NCBI RefSeq assembly: GCF_028369105.1
Contig: NZ_JAQNDO010000001.1
Coordinates: 10,634,501-10,698,500 of the forward strand
Reading direction: 5' to 3'
Length of the DNA: 64,000 nt
Origin: Polyangium mundeleinium
GTDB taxonomy: Bacteria > Myxococcota_A > Polyangia > Polyangiales > Polyangiaceae
Shown: positions 1-7,936 of the stretch, in pieces
Position numbering within the stretch: the stretch's first letter is position 1
Layout of the letters: the number at the start of each line of letters is the position of its first letter
Made by a program: the position numbers and the translations under genes
The notes under the pieces: generated by a model
What the model was told of the DNA's origin: nothing
Seen by the model: the letters and a program-made list of their open reading frames with translations, nothing else
Database searches by the model: none

Positions 1-222
1 CTGTCCCGGATCGAGACCGAGCACCGGGCCTGCGACATCTGCAATTTGAATTGTTCGACCACGTCCCGGACGAGGGCGCCGAGGTCGACGGCGGCGAGTT
101 CGAGCGGGAGCTGACCTGTGTGGACCCGGGCGACACTCAGGAGATCATCGTTGAGCCTGCGTAAGCGCGCGCCTTGCCGCAAGGCGCGCTCGGCCAGCTT
201 GGTCATGATCTGTGGGTCGCTG
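1..222 (-). pseudogene. Out-of-frame continuation of the hybrid kinase (HisKA region, runs off window)
   Basis: Read on the minus strand in the frame one base short of the upstream kinase frame, this stretch encodes a typical histidine-kinase dimerisation helix pair: LAERALRQGARLRRL followed by NDDLLSVARVHTGQLPLEL, then VDLGALVRDVVEQFKLQ. These residues directly follow the H-box of the 203-5302 gene in normal hybrid kinases. There is no start codon that would make this an independent gene, and it leaves the window at base 1, so the HATPase domain must lie further left. A single missing base near 205-240 explains the break. I treat it as the displaced 3' part of the same gene. Confidence 0.75.
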
Positions 223-3200
223 GAGGGGCTCGATTGGCAGCCCGGCCCATCGATTGGAGCGAGAGCATGAGCGACGTGAGCGGGGTGTTGAGCTCGTGCG
301 ACGCCATGGAGAGGAATTCGTCGCGCGCGCGGATGGCCTCCTGAGTCGCCCGATAGAGTCGCGCGTTGTCGATCGCACTCGCGGCCCGGCGCGCCACTTC
401 CTTCGCCAGCTCGACGTCGGCGCTCCCATAGTTGCGGCCCGATGCGCCCGTGACGAGGGAGAGCACCCCGAGCGTTTGTCCGCGCGCCAGGAGAGGCACG
501 GCGAGCAGCGATCGGAGCCCGAGCGCGCGGATGATCCTCTCGTGTCCTTCATCCTGGGTATGATCTCGGAGGCGCGTGTCGAGGTCGGGGAGCAGGACCG
601 GCTCACCGGTGGCAATGGCTCTGGCCGCCGGGTGGGGCGACCCCATATGGGGCGGATATCGCCGCCGGAGCTCCTCGACCAACGGCGCCTTCGCAGGATC
701 CTTGTGCACCACGGCGATGCGCCGGATTTCCTCCCCCTCCACGGTGTCGATCACACACCAATCGGCCATGGATCGCACGCACAGGCGCCCGAGACGCGCG
801 AGGGTATCCTCGTAATCGAGCGACTCCGAGAGCAGCTCCCCGGCCTCGGCCAGGAACGCCGAGCGCCGCTCCGCCTCCTCGGCCGCGGCCCGCGCCGCTT
901 GCTCATCCGACAGGAGCCGCGCATTCTGAAGGGAAATGGCAACCTGGACCGCGAGGAGCGAAAGCGCGACGAGCCGACCGGGCGTGAATGCACCGATGAG
1001 CAGGTTGTTCTCGAGATAAAGCAGCCCGACCACGTGGGCCTGCCTCAGAATGGGGAGGCACAGGACCGACTTCGGCCGCTCGCGGGCAATGTACGGGTCC
1101 GAGGCAAACTTGCTCGCCGTCGCGTCGTCGAGGAGCACCCGCTCCTTCGTCCGCTGCGCATACCGCACGATCGAGGCCGGGACGAGGGGGGACGACAAAA
1201 CCGGGAGCGAGGGGAGGAGCCTCGTCACCGCCCCTTTTTCTTCGAGGCGCGCCTCCGCTTCGATCGAGAGGTCGCCCTCACGAAGGAGGAGCAGGTAGCT
1301 CTTCTGCGCGCCGCCCTCTTCGAGGACGACCCGGAGGAGCGTGCGGGCCAGCTCGTCGAGGAGGATCTCGCCCGAAATGGTCTGAGAGGCTTTGACGACG
1401 GAGAGCAGATCGAGCTGCTCGGTGCGCAGCGCGAAGGTGGCGGTCGGCGTGAAAGGCCTGTGCTCCTGGAGGCGCGGATTCTGCTCGTCGAGCTGCCTCA
1501 CCTTGCCATCGGCCCCCCAGCGCGCATAACAGGCGCGGGCGTCGCGGAGGTACGTGTCGGCCACCTGCTCGAACCCCCGTGCCCGGTAAAACCTCGACGA
1601 GAGCTCGTAGGCGAGACCTTCGTTATGGACGAACCCATTTTCACGCGCGGACCGGATGGCCTGCTCGTACAGGTGCATCGCATCGAGATCGCGCCCCTCG
1701 ACGCGCGCGACCTCGGCCGAGACCAGCGCGTATCGATTGAGATAGTTTTCGGGGCAGTTCTCCGCCCAGGCCGCGAGCTTCTGCAACACGCCCCCGAGGG
1801 CCCGCGTGAGCTCTTCCCGCTCGTCGGCGGGTGCATCCGGGAGGAGCTGCACCATCGTGAGTGCGTGGAAGAAATGGTGGGTGGCCTCGATCGGCATGGC
1901 CATTGCGGCACTCAGGTTCGCCGCCGCTCGCGCCGCAAACGAGAGCGCCTCGGCGTGGCGCCCATAGGTGAACGCCGTGATCTGCTTCATGATGTCGTGA
2001 AAGACGAGGCCACAGCCGAACGTCGCCCGGCTGATCCCCGCGAGGCATGTGGCCTCGTGGAACGTGGCGTCGTCGAAACTCGTCGGCCCCTGCGTCTCGC
2101 CCTTTAGGCAAGCCACGAACTGCCGCTCGAGCCGGATGGTCTCGTAGACCGGGATGTTATGACTTTGCCGTGCAAACGCGGCATACTTTTGCGATAGGAC
2201 GAGCACTTCATCGAGCGGGTCGCCTTTCTCCACGGCCTGCCAGACGGTCTCGAAGGCGAGGAAGCCGGCATAAACGAGATCGCCGACCTCCAGGCACGCC
2301 TGAAAGGCTTGCTCGAGAATGGGGATGTCGGTGACGAAGGGCCTCCGCCAAAAGTTGATGTGGTCGCCGTGGAGGTGAAGGAGTGTCCCCTTCAACCGGA
2401 GATCGTGAAACTTCTCGTTCAGCCGCAGCGACATCTCGGAGAACGCATAGCCCAGCGGGATGTCGCCATAGGCCGACACGAGCATCATGCCATAGACGCT
2501 ATAGGCGAAGCACGATTCCGGAGTGCTGCCGTACCACAAGGACGAGCTCACCGCTTTGAGTGCGAGCAGGGGAAAAAGCTTCGGCCGCCCGATGTACGCG
2601 CAGGGCGCTGCCTCGACGAGCAGGCCAATGATCGTACGTCCGTCGGGATCAGTGGCCACGGGCGCGTCGAGGATGTCGGCGACGCGACGACCACGGAGGT
2701 TCGTCCGGATGATCTGGACCTCGGCCTCCGTCGCCGCTTTCAGCAATTCGTCCGAATCGGGGAACGTCACGTCGAAGAGGCGCAGCGCTTCGAGCGCGAC
2801 GGTCACCCCGTCGTCGTACCTCCCGGAGACCTGGTACAGCCGCATGCGCAGGCCATACACCGCGGCGCGATCGAGGTTGGAGCGGGCATGCGCGAGGATC
2901 AGGTTGAACAGCTCGTCCGCCACCTCGAAATTGCCGACGAGGTATTCGCACTCGGACCGCTCCAGATAGAGCCTGAGCGTGTCGTCGTAGAGTGCGCTCC
3001 ACGCGTCCTTGGGCAGGAGCGCCGTCGCCTGGGCCAGGTAGTTGCGAGCCGACACATTGGCGACCGTGGCCTTGGCCTTCATTCCCGCCAGGAAATTCAG
3101 CCGCCGGAGCGACTCCTTCTCGCGCGGATCGGTGTTCAACGCGACCCCGCGGTTCAACTGGCTCACGATATCGAAGATCTGCTCCTCGATGGCCTCTTCG

Positions 3201-5302
3201 GGCATGTTGGCCAGGAAGAGCCGCCCGATCCGCAGATGCACCTCTGCGCGGACTTCCTCCGAGAGGAGCGAATAAGCCGCCTCCTGGATGCGGTCGTGGA
3301 CGAAACGGTAGCCATCCCCCAAACGGAGGAGGAGCCCGACGCGGACGGCCTCCCATAACGCCGCGTGCACCTCGTCCTCCCCGTCGCCGCGAATCATCGA
3401 GAGCGTGGCAGCGTCCGCTCGGTTGCCGAGGCACGCGACGCTGGTCAGCACGTCCTGGGTATCCGCTGGGAGCCGCTTCAGCTTGTCGACCATCAGGTCG
3501 ACCACGTTGTCGGTGAAGCATTTTTCGCGAATCCGGGCCACATCCCACCGAAATGCCACGGCATTCTCGTCGAATTCGATCAAGCGTTCCTCGTACAGCG
3601 CGGTGAGGAACTGGATGACGAAGAATGGGTTGCCGGCCGTCTTTTCGTGCACCAGCTCCGAGAGCGGCTCAGCCTCCTCCACGGAGCAGCGGAGGGTATC
3701 GCTGATGAACGCCGCGAGGTGAACCTTCGGAAGCGGGCCGAGGACGATGTCGGACACGCGCACGGCCGATTTCCGCACCTCGTTCATCGCCAGAATGAGC
3801 GGATGGGTGGGGGGGACCTCGTTGTTGCGGTAGGCGGCGACGACGAGGAGGCTATGCATCTCGGGATCGGTCAGGAGGTCCTGGAGGAGCGCGAGGCTGG
3901 CCGAATCGGCCCACTGCATGTCGTCGACGAAGAGCACGAGGGGGTGCTCCCGCTGCGCGAAGACCCCGATGAATTGCCGGAACACGATGTGGAACCGGTT
4001 TCGCGCCTCGCCAGGCGGCAAAACAGGGACCGGGGGTTGCTCGCCGAGGACGAGCTCGACCGGTGGGATCACGTCCGTGATGAGCTTGCCGTTGATCCCG
4101 AGGGCCGCCGCGAGCCGCTGCTTCCATGCGGCGACCCGCTCCTCGCTCTCGGCCAGGATCCCGAGCACGAGCTCCTGGAAGGCCTGGACGATCGTGGAAT
4201 AAGGGATATCGCTCTTGATCAGGTCGAATTTGCCCGAAACGAAGAAGGCCCGCTCGCGAACGACGGGCTCGTGAAGCTTGTGGACGAGCGCGGATTTGCC
4301 GGCCCCCGGGTCCCCGGCGACGAGCACGAGTTCCGGCGTCCCCGTGGCCACGACGCGCTCGAAAGCGTCGCACAGGAGGGAGATCTCCGCTTCCCTGCCA
4401 TGGAGCTTCTGCGAGATCTGGAGGCGGTCCGGCACGTCGAGCGCGCCCGGGGGGAAGGGCTCGATACGCCCGCTCTCGACCCATTGCGCGAGGCACCTCT
4501 CCAAGTCGTGCAATACGCCGCGCGCACTCTGGTATCGGTCGCAGGCCATCTTCGCGAGGAGATGCATCACGATGCGCGCAATGGCCTCGGGCACCTCGGG
4601 GACGACCACGGAGGGGGATGGCGCGACACGCGCCAGGTGAAAATGAATCCATTCGAGCGGATCTCGCGCCTCGAACGGGGGTTTGCCCGTGAGCATTTCG
4701 TAGAACGTGATGCCGAGCGAATAGAGGTCGGTGCGGGAATCGACTGCCCGGTTCATCCGCCCCGTCTGCTCCGGCGACATGTACGGCAGCGAGCCCTCGA
4801 TTTTGTCCGGGCTCTGCGGCGAGGTGTGCTCGCGGGGAAGGCGGGACGCAATCCCGAAATCCGTGAGTTTTGCCTCACCCGTCACGGGATTGACGATGAT
4901 GTTCTGGGGCTTGATGTCCTTGTGGACGACGCCCTGCCGGTGGATGTCCGCAATCGCAGTCGTGATGCGAATCGCGAGCCGCAGAAAGCGCTCCGTCTCC
5001 ATCGGCGCTCCGAGCAAGCGGTCGAGAGGCGTACCCGCCGTGTCCTCCAGAACGAGCGCCGGCTGCCCGTGATATGTGTCGAGGGCGAGCGGCCTGATGA
5101 CGGTCGGCAGGTCCAGCGCCTCGCCCAGCGCTTGCTCGTGCTTCAATCGTTCGATGTCCTGCGGGCGGCTGCTCTTCGGATCGAGCGCCTTGAGGATCAC
5201 CTGGCGGCCATCACTTTCTCGGATGGCGCGGAGCACGATCGTCCCCCGCCCCTCGAAAAGGGTCTCGGTGATCGTGTACGGGGCGGGGCTCGGCATCACC
5301 AT
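203..5302 (-). CDS. Hybrid Ser/Thr protein kinase / AAA ATPase / GAF / histidine kinase (C-terminus frameshifted)
   Basis: A cytoplasmic signalling protein of about 1700 residues. An N-terminal Ser/Thr kinase (residues about 9-280) has the VILK lysine, HKDIKPQN catalytic loop (127-134) and DFG (148-150). An ATPase module follows, with a P-loop GDPGAGKS near 330 and Walker B LVLFVDD near 455. After a long helical-repeat region come two GAF-like domains (about 1340-1490 and 1510-1660) and a HisKA H-box, SHELNTPLTSL. The frame then ends at 203, although histidine-kinase homology continues in another frame to the window edge. This architecture is common in myxobacteria as a trifunctional kinase. 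I start at ATG 5302 (MVMPSP); the longer frame adds a low-complexity MTATAT tail coded by a hexamer repeat. No clear Shine-Dalgarno is visible. The input signal is unknown. Confidence 0.9.
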   Translation of the reverse strand: MVMPSPAPYTITETLFEGRGTIVLRAIRESDGRQVILKALDPKSSRPQDIERLKHEQALGEALDLPTVIRPLALDTYHGQPALVLEDTAGTPLDRLLGAPMETERFLRLAIRITTAIADIHRQGVVHKDIKPQNIIVNPVTGEAKLTDFGIASRLPREHTSPQSPDKIEGSLPYMSPEQTGRMNRAVDSRTDLYSLGITFYEMLTGKPPFEARDPLEWIHFHLARVAPSPSVVVPEVPEAIARIVMHLLAKMACDRYQSARGVLHDLERCLAQWVESGRIEPFPPGALDVPDRLQISQKLHGREAEISLLCDAFERVVATGTPELVLVAGDPGAGKSALVHKLHEPVVRERAFFVSGKFDLIKSDIPYSTIVQAFQELVLGILAESEERVAAWKQRLAAALGINGKLITDVIPPVELVLGEQPPVPVLPPGEARNRFHIVFRQFIGVFAQREHPLVLFVDDMQWADSASLALLQDLLTDPEMHSLLVVAAYRNNEVPPTHPLILAMNEVRKSAVRVSDIVLGPLPKVHLAAFISDTLRCSVEEAEPLSELVHEKTAGNPFFVIQFLTALYEERLIEFDENAVAFRWDVARIREKCFTDNVVDLMVDKLKRLPADTQDVLTSVACLGNRADAATLSMIRGDGEDEVHAALWEAVRVGLLLRLGDGYRFVHDRIQEAAYSLLSEEVRAEVHLRIGRLFLANMPEEAIEEQIFDIVSQLNRGVALNTDPREKESLRRLNFLAGMKAKATVANVSARNYLAQATALLPKDAWSALYDDTLRLYLERSECEYLVGNFEVADELFNLILAHARSNLDRAAVYGLRMRLYQVSGRYDDGVTVALEALRLFDVTFPDSDELLKAATEAEVQIIRTNLRGRRVADILDAPVATDPDGRTIIGLLVEAAPCAYIGRPKLFPLLALKAVSSSLWYGSTPESCFAYSVYGMMLVSAYGDIPLGYAFSEMSLRLNEKFHDLRLKGTLLHLHGDHINFWRRPFVTDIPILEQAFQACLEVGDLVYAGFLAFETVWQAVEKGDPLDEVLVLSQKYAAFARQSHNIPVYETIRLERQFVACLKGETQGPTSFDDATFHEATCLAGISRATFGCGLVFHDIMKQITAFTYGRHAEALSFAARAAANLSAAMAMPIEATHHFFHALTMVQLLPDAPADEREELTRALGGVLQKLAAWAENCPENYLNRYALVSAEVARVEGRDLDAMHLYEQAIRSARENGFVHNEGLAYELSSRFYRARGFEQVADTYLRDARACYARWGADGKVRQLDEQNPRLQEHRPFTPTATFALRTEQLDLLSVVKASQTISGEILLDELARTLLRVVLEEGGAQKSYLLLLREGDLSIEAEARLEEKGAVTRLLPSLPVLSSPLVPASIVRYAQRTKERVLLDDATASKFASDPYIARERPKSVLCLPILRQAHVVGLLYLENNLLIGAFTPGRLVALSLLAVQVAISLQNARLLSDEQAARAAAEEAERRSAFLAEAGELLSESLDYEDTLARLGRLCVRSMADWCVIDTVEGEEIRRIAVVHKDPAKAPLVEELRRRYPPHMGSPHPAARAIATGEPVLLPDLDTRLRDHTQDEGHERIIRALGLRSLLAVPLLARGQTLGVLSLVTGASGRNYGSADVELAKEVARRAASAIDNARLYRATQEAIRARDEFLSMASHELNTPLTSLMLSLQSMGRAANRAPPATHRS

Positions 5303-5437
5303 GAAATCTGCCGCGAGAGGCGGGCGACCGGCGGCGGCGCTGGGTGCGGCTGCGTGCTGCCGATGTTTGGAAGCACAAGTCGCACCACGCCCTCCGGATA
5401 CTACACCAAGGCGCCGCGGCTGACTACGCTCAGCCCG

Positions 5438-5468
<31 letters not shown>

Positions 5469-5553
5469 ACGGCGATGGCACCACGCCCGAAATCGTCCCG
5501 AGCGCCCGGGCGAGCCGCGCGTCATCAATGGCCGCCAGGCCGAACGCCGCACG

Positions 5554-6201
5554 TCAGGAGGGAATGACCTTTCGCATGGAGCGACGGGTGACGAGCCAGA
5601 AGAGGACGATGATGGTGACCGTCGCCACGCCCATGCCAATCCACACCGAAGGCGGCGCGCTGCGCATGGCGTCGAAGACTTTCTCGCCGAAATAGGCGGT
5701 CGCCAGCAGGGGTAGGAAATACCCGGCCAGCGAGCCCCAAAAATGCGTCTGGAACCGCACCCGCGAGATGCCGAAGAACACGTGGAGCATGGGCGGCATC
5801 CAGAAGATGAGGCGGAGCAGAAAGACGGTGAAGAAGGCTCGCTTTTCGAGGGCCTCCTCGTAGGCGCGGAAGCGCGCCGGTACGAGCTTCGAGACCCAAT
5901 CACGCGCGACGAAGCGCGCGAACGAGAAGCCCACCACGCTCGCCGCCATGGTGCCGACCATGGAGAGCGCGAATGCCACCGGCCACGGCCAGATGAGCGG
6001 CGCCGCGAGGATGAAGATCGTGCCCGGCACGCCAAACGGCTGGAGCGCGGCGTACGCCGCCACGAACGCGAAATACCCCGCCGGCCCGAGCTCCACGAGC
6101 GCCTGCTTGATGCGCGCGGGCTCGCTGAAGACCTCGAACAGGCCCAAGCGCTGCGCCACGACGAGCCCGATGGCCACCGCGGCCACGGCGGCGATCTTCA
6201 T
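5554..6201 (-). CDS. TVP38/TMEM64 (VTT/DedA-like) family membrane protein
   Basis: A polytopic inner-membrane protein of about 215 residues with five or six hydrophobic segments. The VTT-family core is visible: PFGVPGTIFILAAPLIW in the first third, the VGTMAASVVGFSFARFVARDW helix, and FLLRLIFWMPPMLHVFFGIS. These proteins are DedA-superfamily members implicated in membrane homeostasis or lipid scrambling; the substrate here is unknown. The open frame extends to a TTG at 6303, but that lies inside a palindrome that overlaps a likely promoter, so I use ATG 6201 (MKIAAV), which begins right before the first membrane helix. A GTG at 6252 is an alternative. It is divergent from a TetR regulator that may control it. 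Confidence 0.85.
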   Translation of the reverse strand: MKIAAVAAVAIGLVVAQRLGLFEVFSEPARIKQALVELGPAGYFAFVAAYAALQPFGVPGTIFILAAPLIWPWPVAFALSMVGTMAASVVGFSFARFVARDWVSKLVPARFRAYEEALEKRAFFTVFLLRLIFWMPPMLHVFFGISRVRFQTHFWGSLAGYFLPLLATAYFGEKVFDAMRSAPPSVWIGMGVATVTIIVLFWLVTRRSMRKVIPS

Positions 6202-6262
6202 GTTGCGGAGCGAGCGGCTCGCCGCGGGGTCAGGCGGGGGGTCGGGCGAACGCACGCGACGA

Positions 6263-6303
6263 GGTTTACAATTCACGTCTCCCTTGTCAAGTCTGGTTGA
6301 CAA
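6263..6303 (-). promoter_or_regulatory. Probable promoter of the TVP38-like gene overlapped by a TetR-type operator palindrome
   Basis: Bases 6284-6303 read TTGTCAAGTCTGGTTGACAA, an inverted repeat with perfect 7-bp arms and a 6-bp spacer, the size expected for a TetR-family operator. On the minus strand its left arm supplies TTGACA, followed after 16 bases by TAAACC (6268-6263), a plausible -35/-10 pair for the TVP38-like gene. A second small palindrome, GTCAACTTTGAC, sits at 6318-6329 next to the start of the tetR-like gene. The arrangement suggests repression of the divergent pair by the adjacent regulator. Inferred from sequence only. Confidence 0.6.
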
Positions 6304-6315
6304 GTTTGGCTTGCA

Positions 6316-7005
6316 GTGTCAACTTTGACCACCGTGAGCGAGACGAGCTCCAGCGATAGGTACGTGGAAGACCCGCGCCGCCGCAAGCTGATGGACGCGG
6401 CGCTCACGGTGTTCACGCGGTTCGGCTTCCGGAAGGCGTCGATGGACGAGGTGGCGCGCGCCGCGGGCATCTCGCGTCAGGGTCTTTACCTGCATTTCGC
6501 CACCAAGGAAGATCTGTTCTGCGCGTCGGTGGAATATCTCCTCGTCACCGCGCTCGCCAGCGCGACGGCGGTCCTCGCGGACGCGGAGCTGCCGCTGGAG
6601 AAGAGGCTCGTGGCGGCGTTCGACGCGTGGGTCGGCCGGTTCGTCGGCGCGCTCGGGCCCGAAGCTTCGGACCTCGGCCCCGCCGCGAAGGAGCTCGTCG
6701 GCCCCATGGTCGGCGAGCATGAAGCGCAGTTCGTCGAGGACGTGGCCAAGGCCCTGCGCGCCTCCGGCCTTCTGGCCATCTACAAGCCCGCGGGGGTCAC
6801 TGGGCCCAAGCTCGCGGAGACGTTGTATGCCACGGCGCGCGGGCTGAAGCACGGCAGCGCGACCCGCGATGAATTCGTCGAGAGCATGAGCATCGCGGTG
6901 CGCGTGATGTGCCTGCCGCTGCGGGAGGCCGAGAAGACCACGGCGAGCCCATACGTGGAGGGCGGCGGCAGCCGGCCACGCAAGCCACGCGGCAAAGGGC
7001 GATAG
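6316..7005 (+). CDS. TetR/AcrR family transcriptional regulator
   Basis: A 229-residue one-component repressor. The N-terminal helix-turn-helix is clear: RRRKLMDAALTVFTRFGF, then ASMDEVARAAGISRQGLYLHF and ATKEDLF, with the ligand-binding domain after residue about 70. The ligand is unknown. Possible starts are GTG 6316, TTG 6325 and GTG 6334; none has a good Shine-Dalgarno and all lie beside the operator-like palindromes, so the start is uncertain by a few residues. It is followed after 16 bases by an SDR-like gene, with GAGGGCAAGAGAG upstream of that gene's ATG, suggesting an operon. The divergent TVP38-like gene is the likely regulatory target together with autoregulation. Confidence 0.92.
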   Translation: MSTLTTVSETSSSDRYVEDPRRRKLMDAALTVFTRFGFRKASMDEVARAAGISRQGLYLHFATKEDLFCASVEYLLVTALASATAVLADAELPLEKRLVAAFDAWVGRFVGALGPEASDLGPAAKELVGPMVGEHEAQFVEDVAKALRASGLLAIYKPAGVTGPKLAETLYATARGLKHGSATRDEFVESMSIAVRVMCLPLREAEKTTASPYVEGGGSRPRKPRGKGR

Positions 7006-7021
7006 TTCGAGGGCAAGAGAG

Positions 7022-7708
7022 ATGAAAGTCCTTCTCTTTGGTGCGACGGGGATGGTCGGACAGGGTGTGCTGCGGGAGTGTCTGCTCGACCCGGATGTGG
7101 AGAGCGTGCTCGTGGTGGTGCGCAGCGCGACGGGGCAGAAGCACGAAAAGTTGCGCGAGATCCTGCACGAGGATTTCACGAATTTCTCCGCCATCGAGGG
7201 GCAGCTCGCCGGATATGATGCGTGCTTCTTCTGCCTGGGGGTCTCCGCGTCCGGCATGAAGGAGGCCGATTATCATCACATCACCTACGATTTCACCATG
7301 GCGGCGGCGGAGACGCTCGTCCGGGTGAGCCCCGGGATGACGTTCATCTATGTCTCCGGCGGGGGGACCGACAGCACCGAGCGCGGCCCTTGGATGTGGG
7401 CCCGGGTGAAGGGCAAGACCGAAAATGCGCTGCTGCGGCTGCCCTTCAAGGCGAGCTACATGTTCCGGCCGGGGTACATCCAGCCGCGTCACGGCATCGT
7501 CTCCAAGACGAGGCTCTATCGCATCGGGTACGCGATCATGGGACCGCTGTTTCCCGTGTGGCGCCGCATTGCCCCCAAGTACATGATCACGACGGAAGAC
7601 GTGGGGCGGGCGATGCTCCAGGTGGCCAGGCACGGCGCGGACCGGCGCGTGCTGGAAAATCACGAGCTCGGCGCATTCTCGCAGGCGTATTCACGGCCGG
7701 CGAGCTGA
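7022..7708 (+). CDS. NAD(P)-binding epimerase/SDR-like protein
   Basis: A 228-residue atypical short-chain dehydrogenase. The Rossmann glycine motif is at the N-terminus (LLFGATGMVGQGVLRECL, residues 4-21), with the CFFCLGVSASGM strand around 70 and an active-site-like region around TFIYVSGGGTDS. The canonical YxxxK pair is not evident, so a redox or epimerase activity cannot be assumed; many such proteins are NmrA-like sensors or accessory proteins. It lies 16 bases after the tetR-like gene on the same strand and is probably co-transcribed with it. Substrate unknown. Confidence 0.85.
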   Translation: MKVLLFGATGMVGQGVLRECLLDPDVESVLVVVRSATGQKHEKLREILHEDFTNFSAIEGQLAGYDACFFCLGVSASGMKEADYHHITYDFTMAAAETLVRVSPGMTFIYVSGGGTDSTERGPWMWARVKGKTENALLRLPFKASYMFRPGYIQPRHGIVSKTRLYRIGYAIMGPLFPVWRRIAPKYMITTEDVGRAMLQVARHGADRRVLENHELGAFSQAYSRPAS

Positions 7709-7736
7709 GGGCAGCCAGGCCCTCGCGCTGCGCAGA

Positions 7737-7777
7737 TTGCGCAAGTGGGCTTTCACAGTTCGGGCAACGTTGCGCAA
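7737..7777. promoter_or_regulatory. Tandem TTGCGCAA palindromes, possible enhancer-binding sites
   Basis: Two identical perfect 8-bp palindromes TTGCGCAA occur at 7737-7744 and 7770-7777, 33 bases apart start to start, about three helical turns. They lie 52-92 bases upstream of a sigma-54-like promoter (7829-7846), where activator dimers of the bacterial enhancer-binding class usually bind. A further 12-bp palindrome CGCCGTACGGCG is at 7814-7825. The 228-base gap 7709-7936 holds these sites and no gene. Confidence 0.5.
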
Positions 7778-7828
7778 ACCGGCCGCGCGCCGACCGCTCC
7801 TTCCTGCGCCGGAACGCCGTACGGCGTC

Positions 7829-7846
7829 TTGGCACACCCGCTGCAA
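7829..7846 (+). promoter_or_regulatory. Sigma-54-like (-24/-12) promoter for the M1 aminopeptidase
   Basis: The sequence TTGGCACACCCGCTGCAA has the invariant GG and GC doublets (7831-7832 and 7843-7844) separated by exactly ten bases and a TGGCAC -24 element; the -12 element is CTGC rather than the consensus TTGC. It lies about 90 bases before the ATG at 7937. Myxobacteria use many sigma-54 promoters. The paired upstream palindromes support the call, but it is a pattern match only. Confidence 0.5.
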
Positions 7847-7936
7847 TCGGGCGCGCGCGCGCCTGACGAGGCTTGCCTCGGCCGGTCGCCCATCGGCGCC
7901 AGGGTGGCGTCTTCCTTGTCCTTTCGAGGAGAATCC

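Noticed and set aside
212-2107. Long plus-strand open frame of 631 codons opposite the hybrid kinase.
   Set aside because: Arg/Pro/Gly-rich with no domain; a shadow of the kinase gene.
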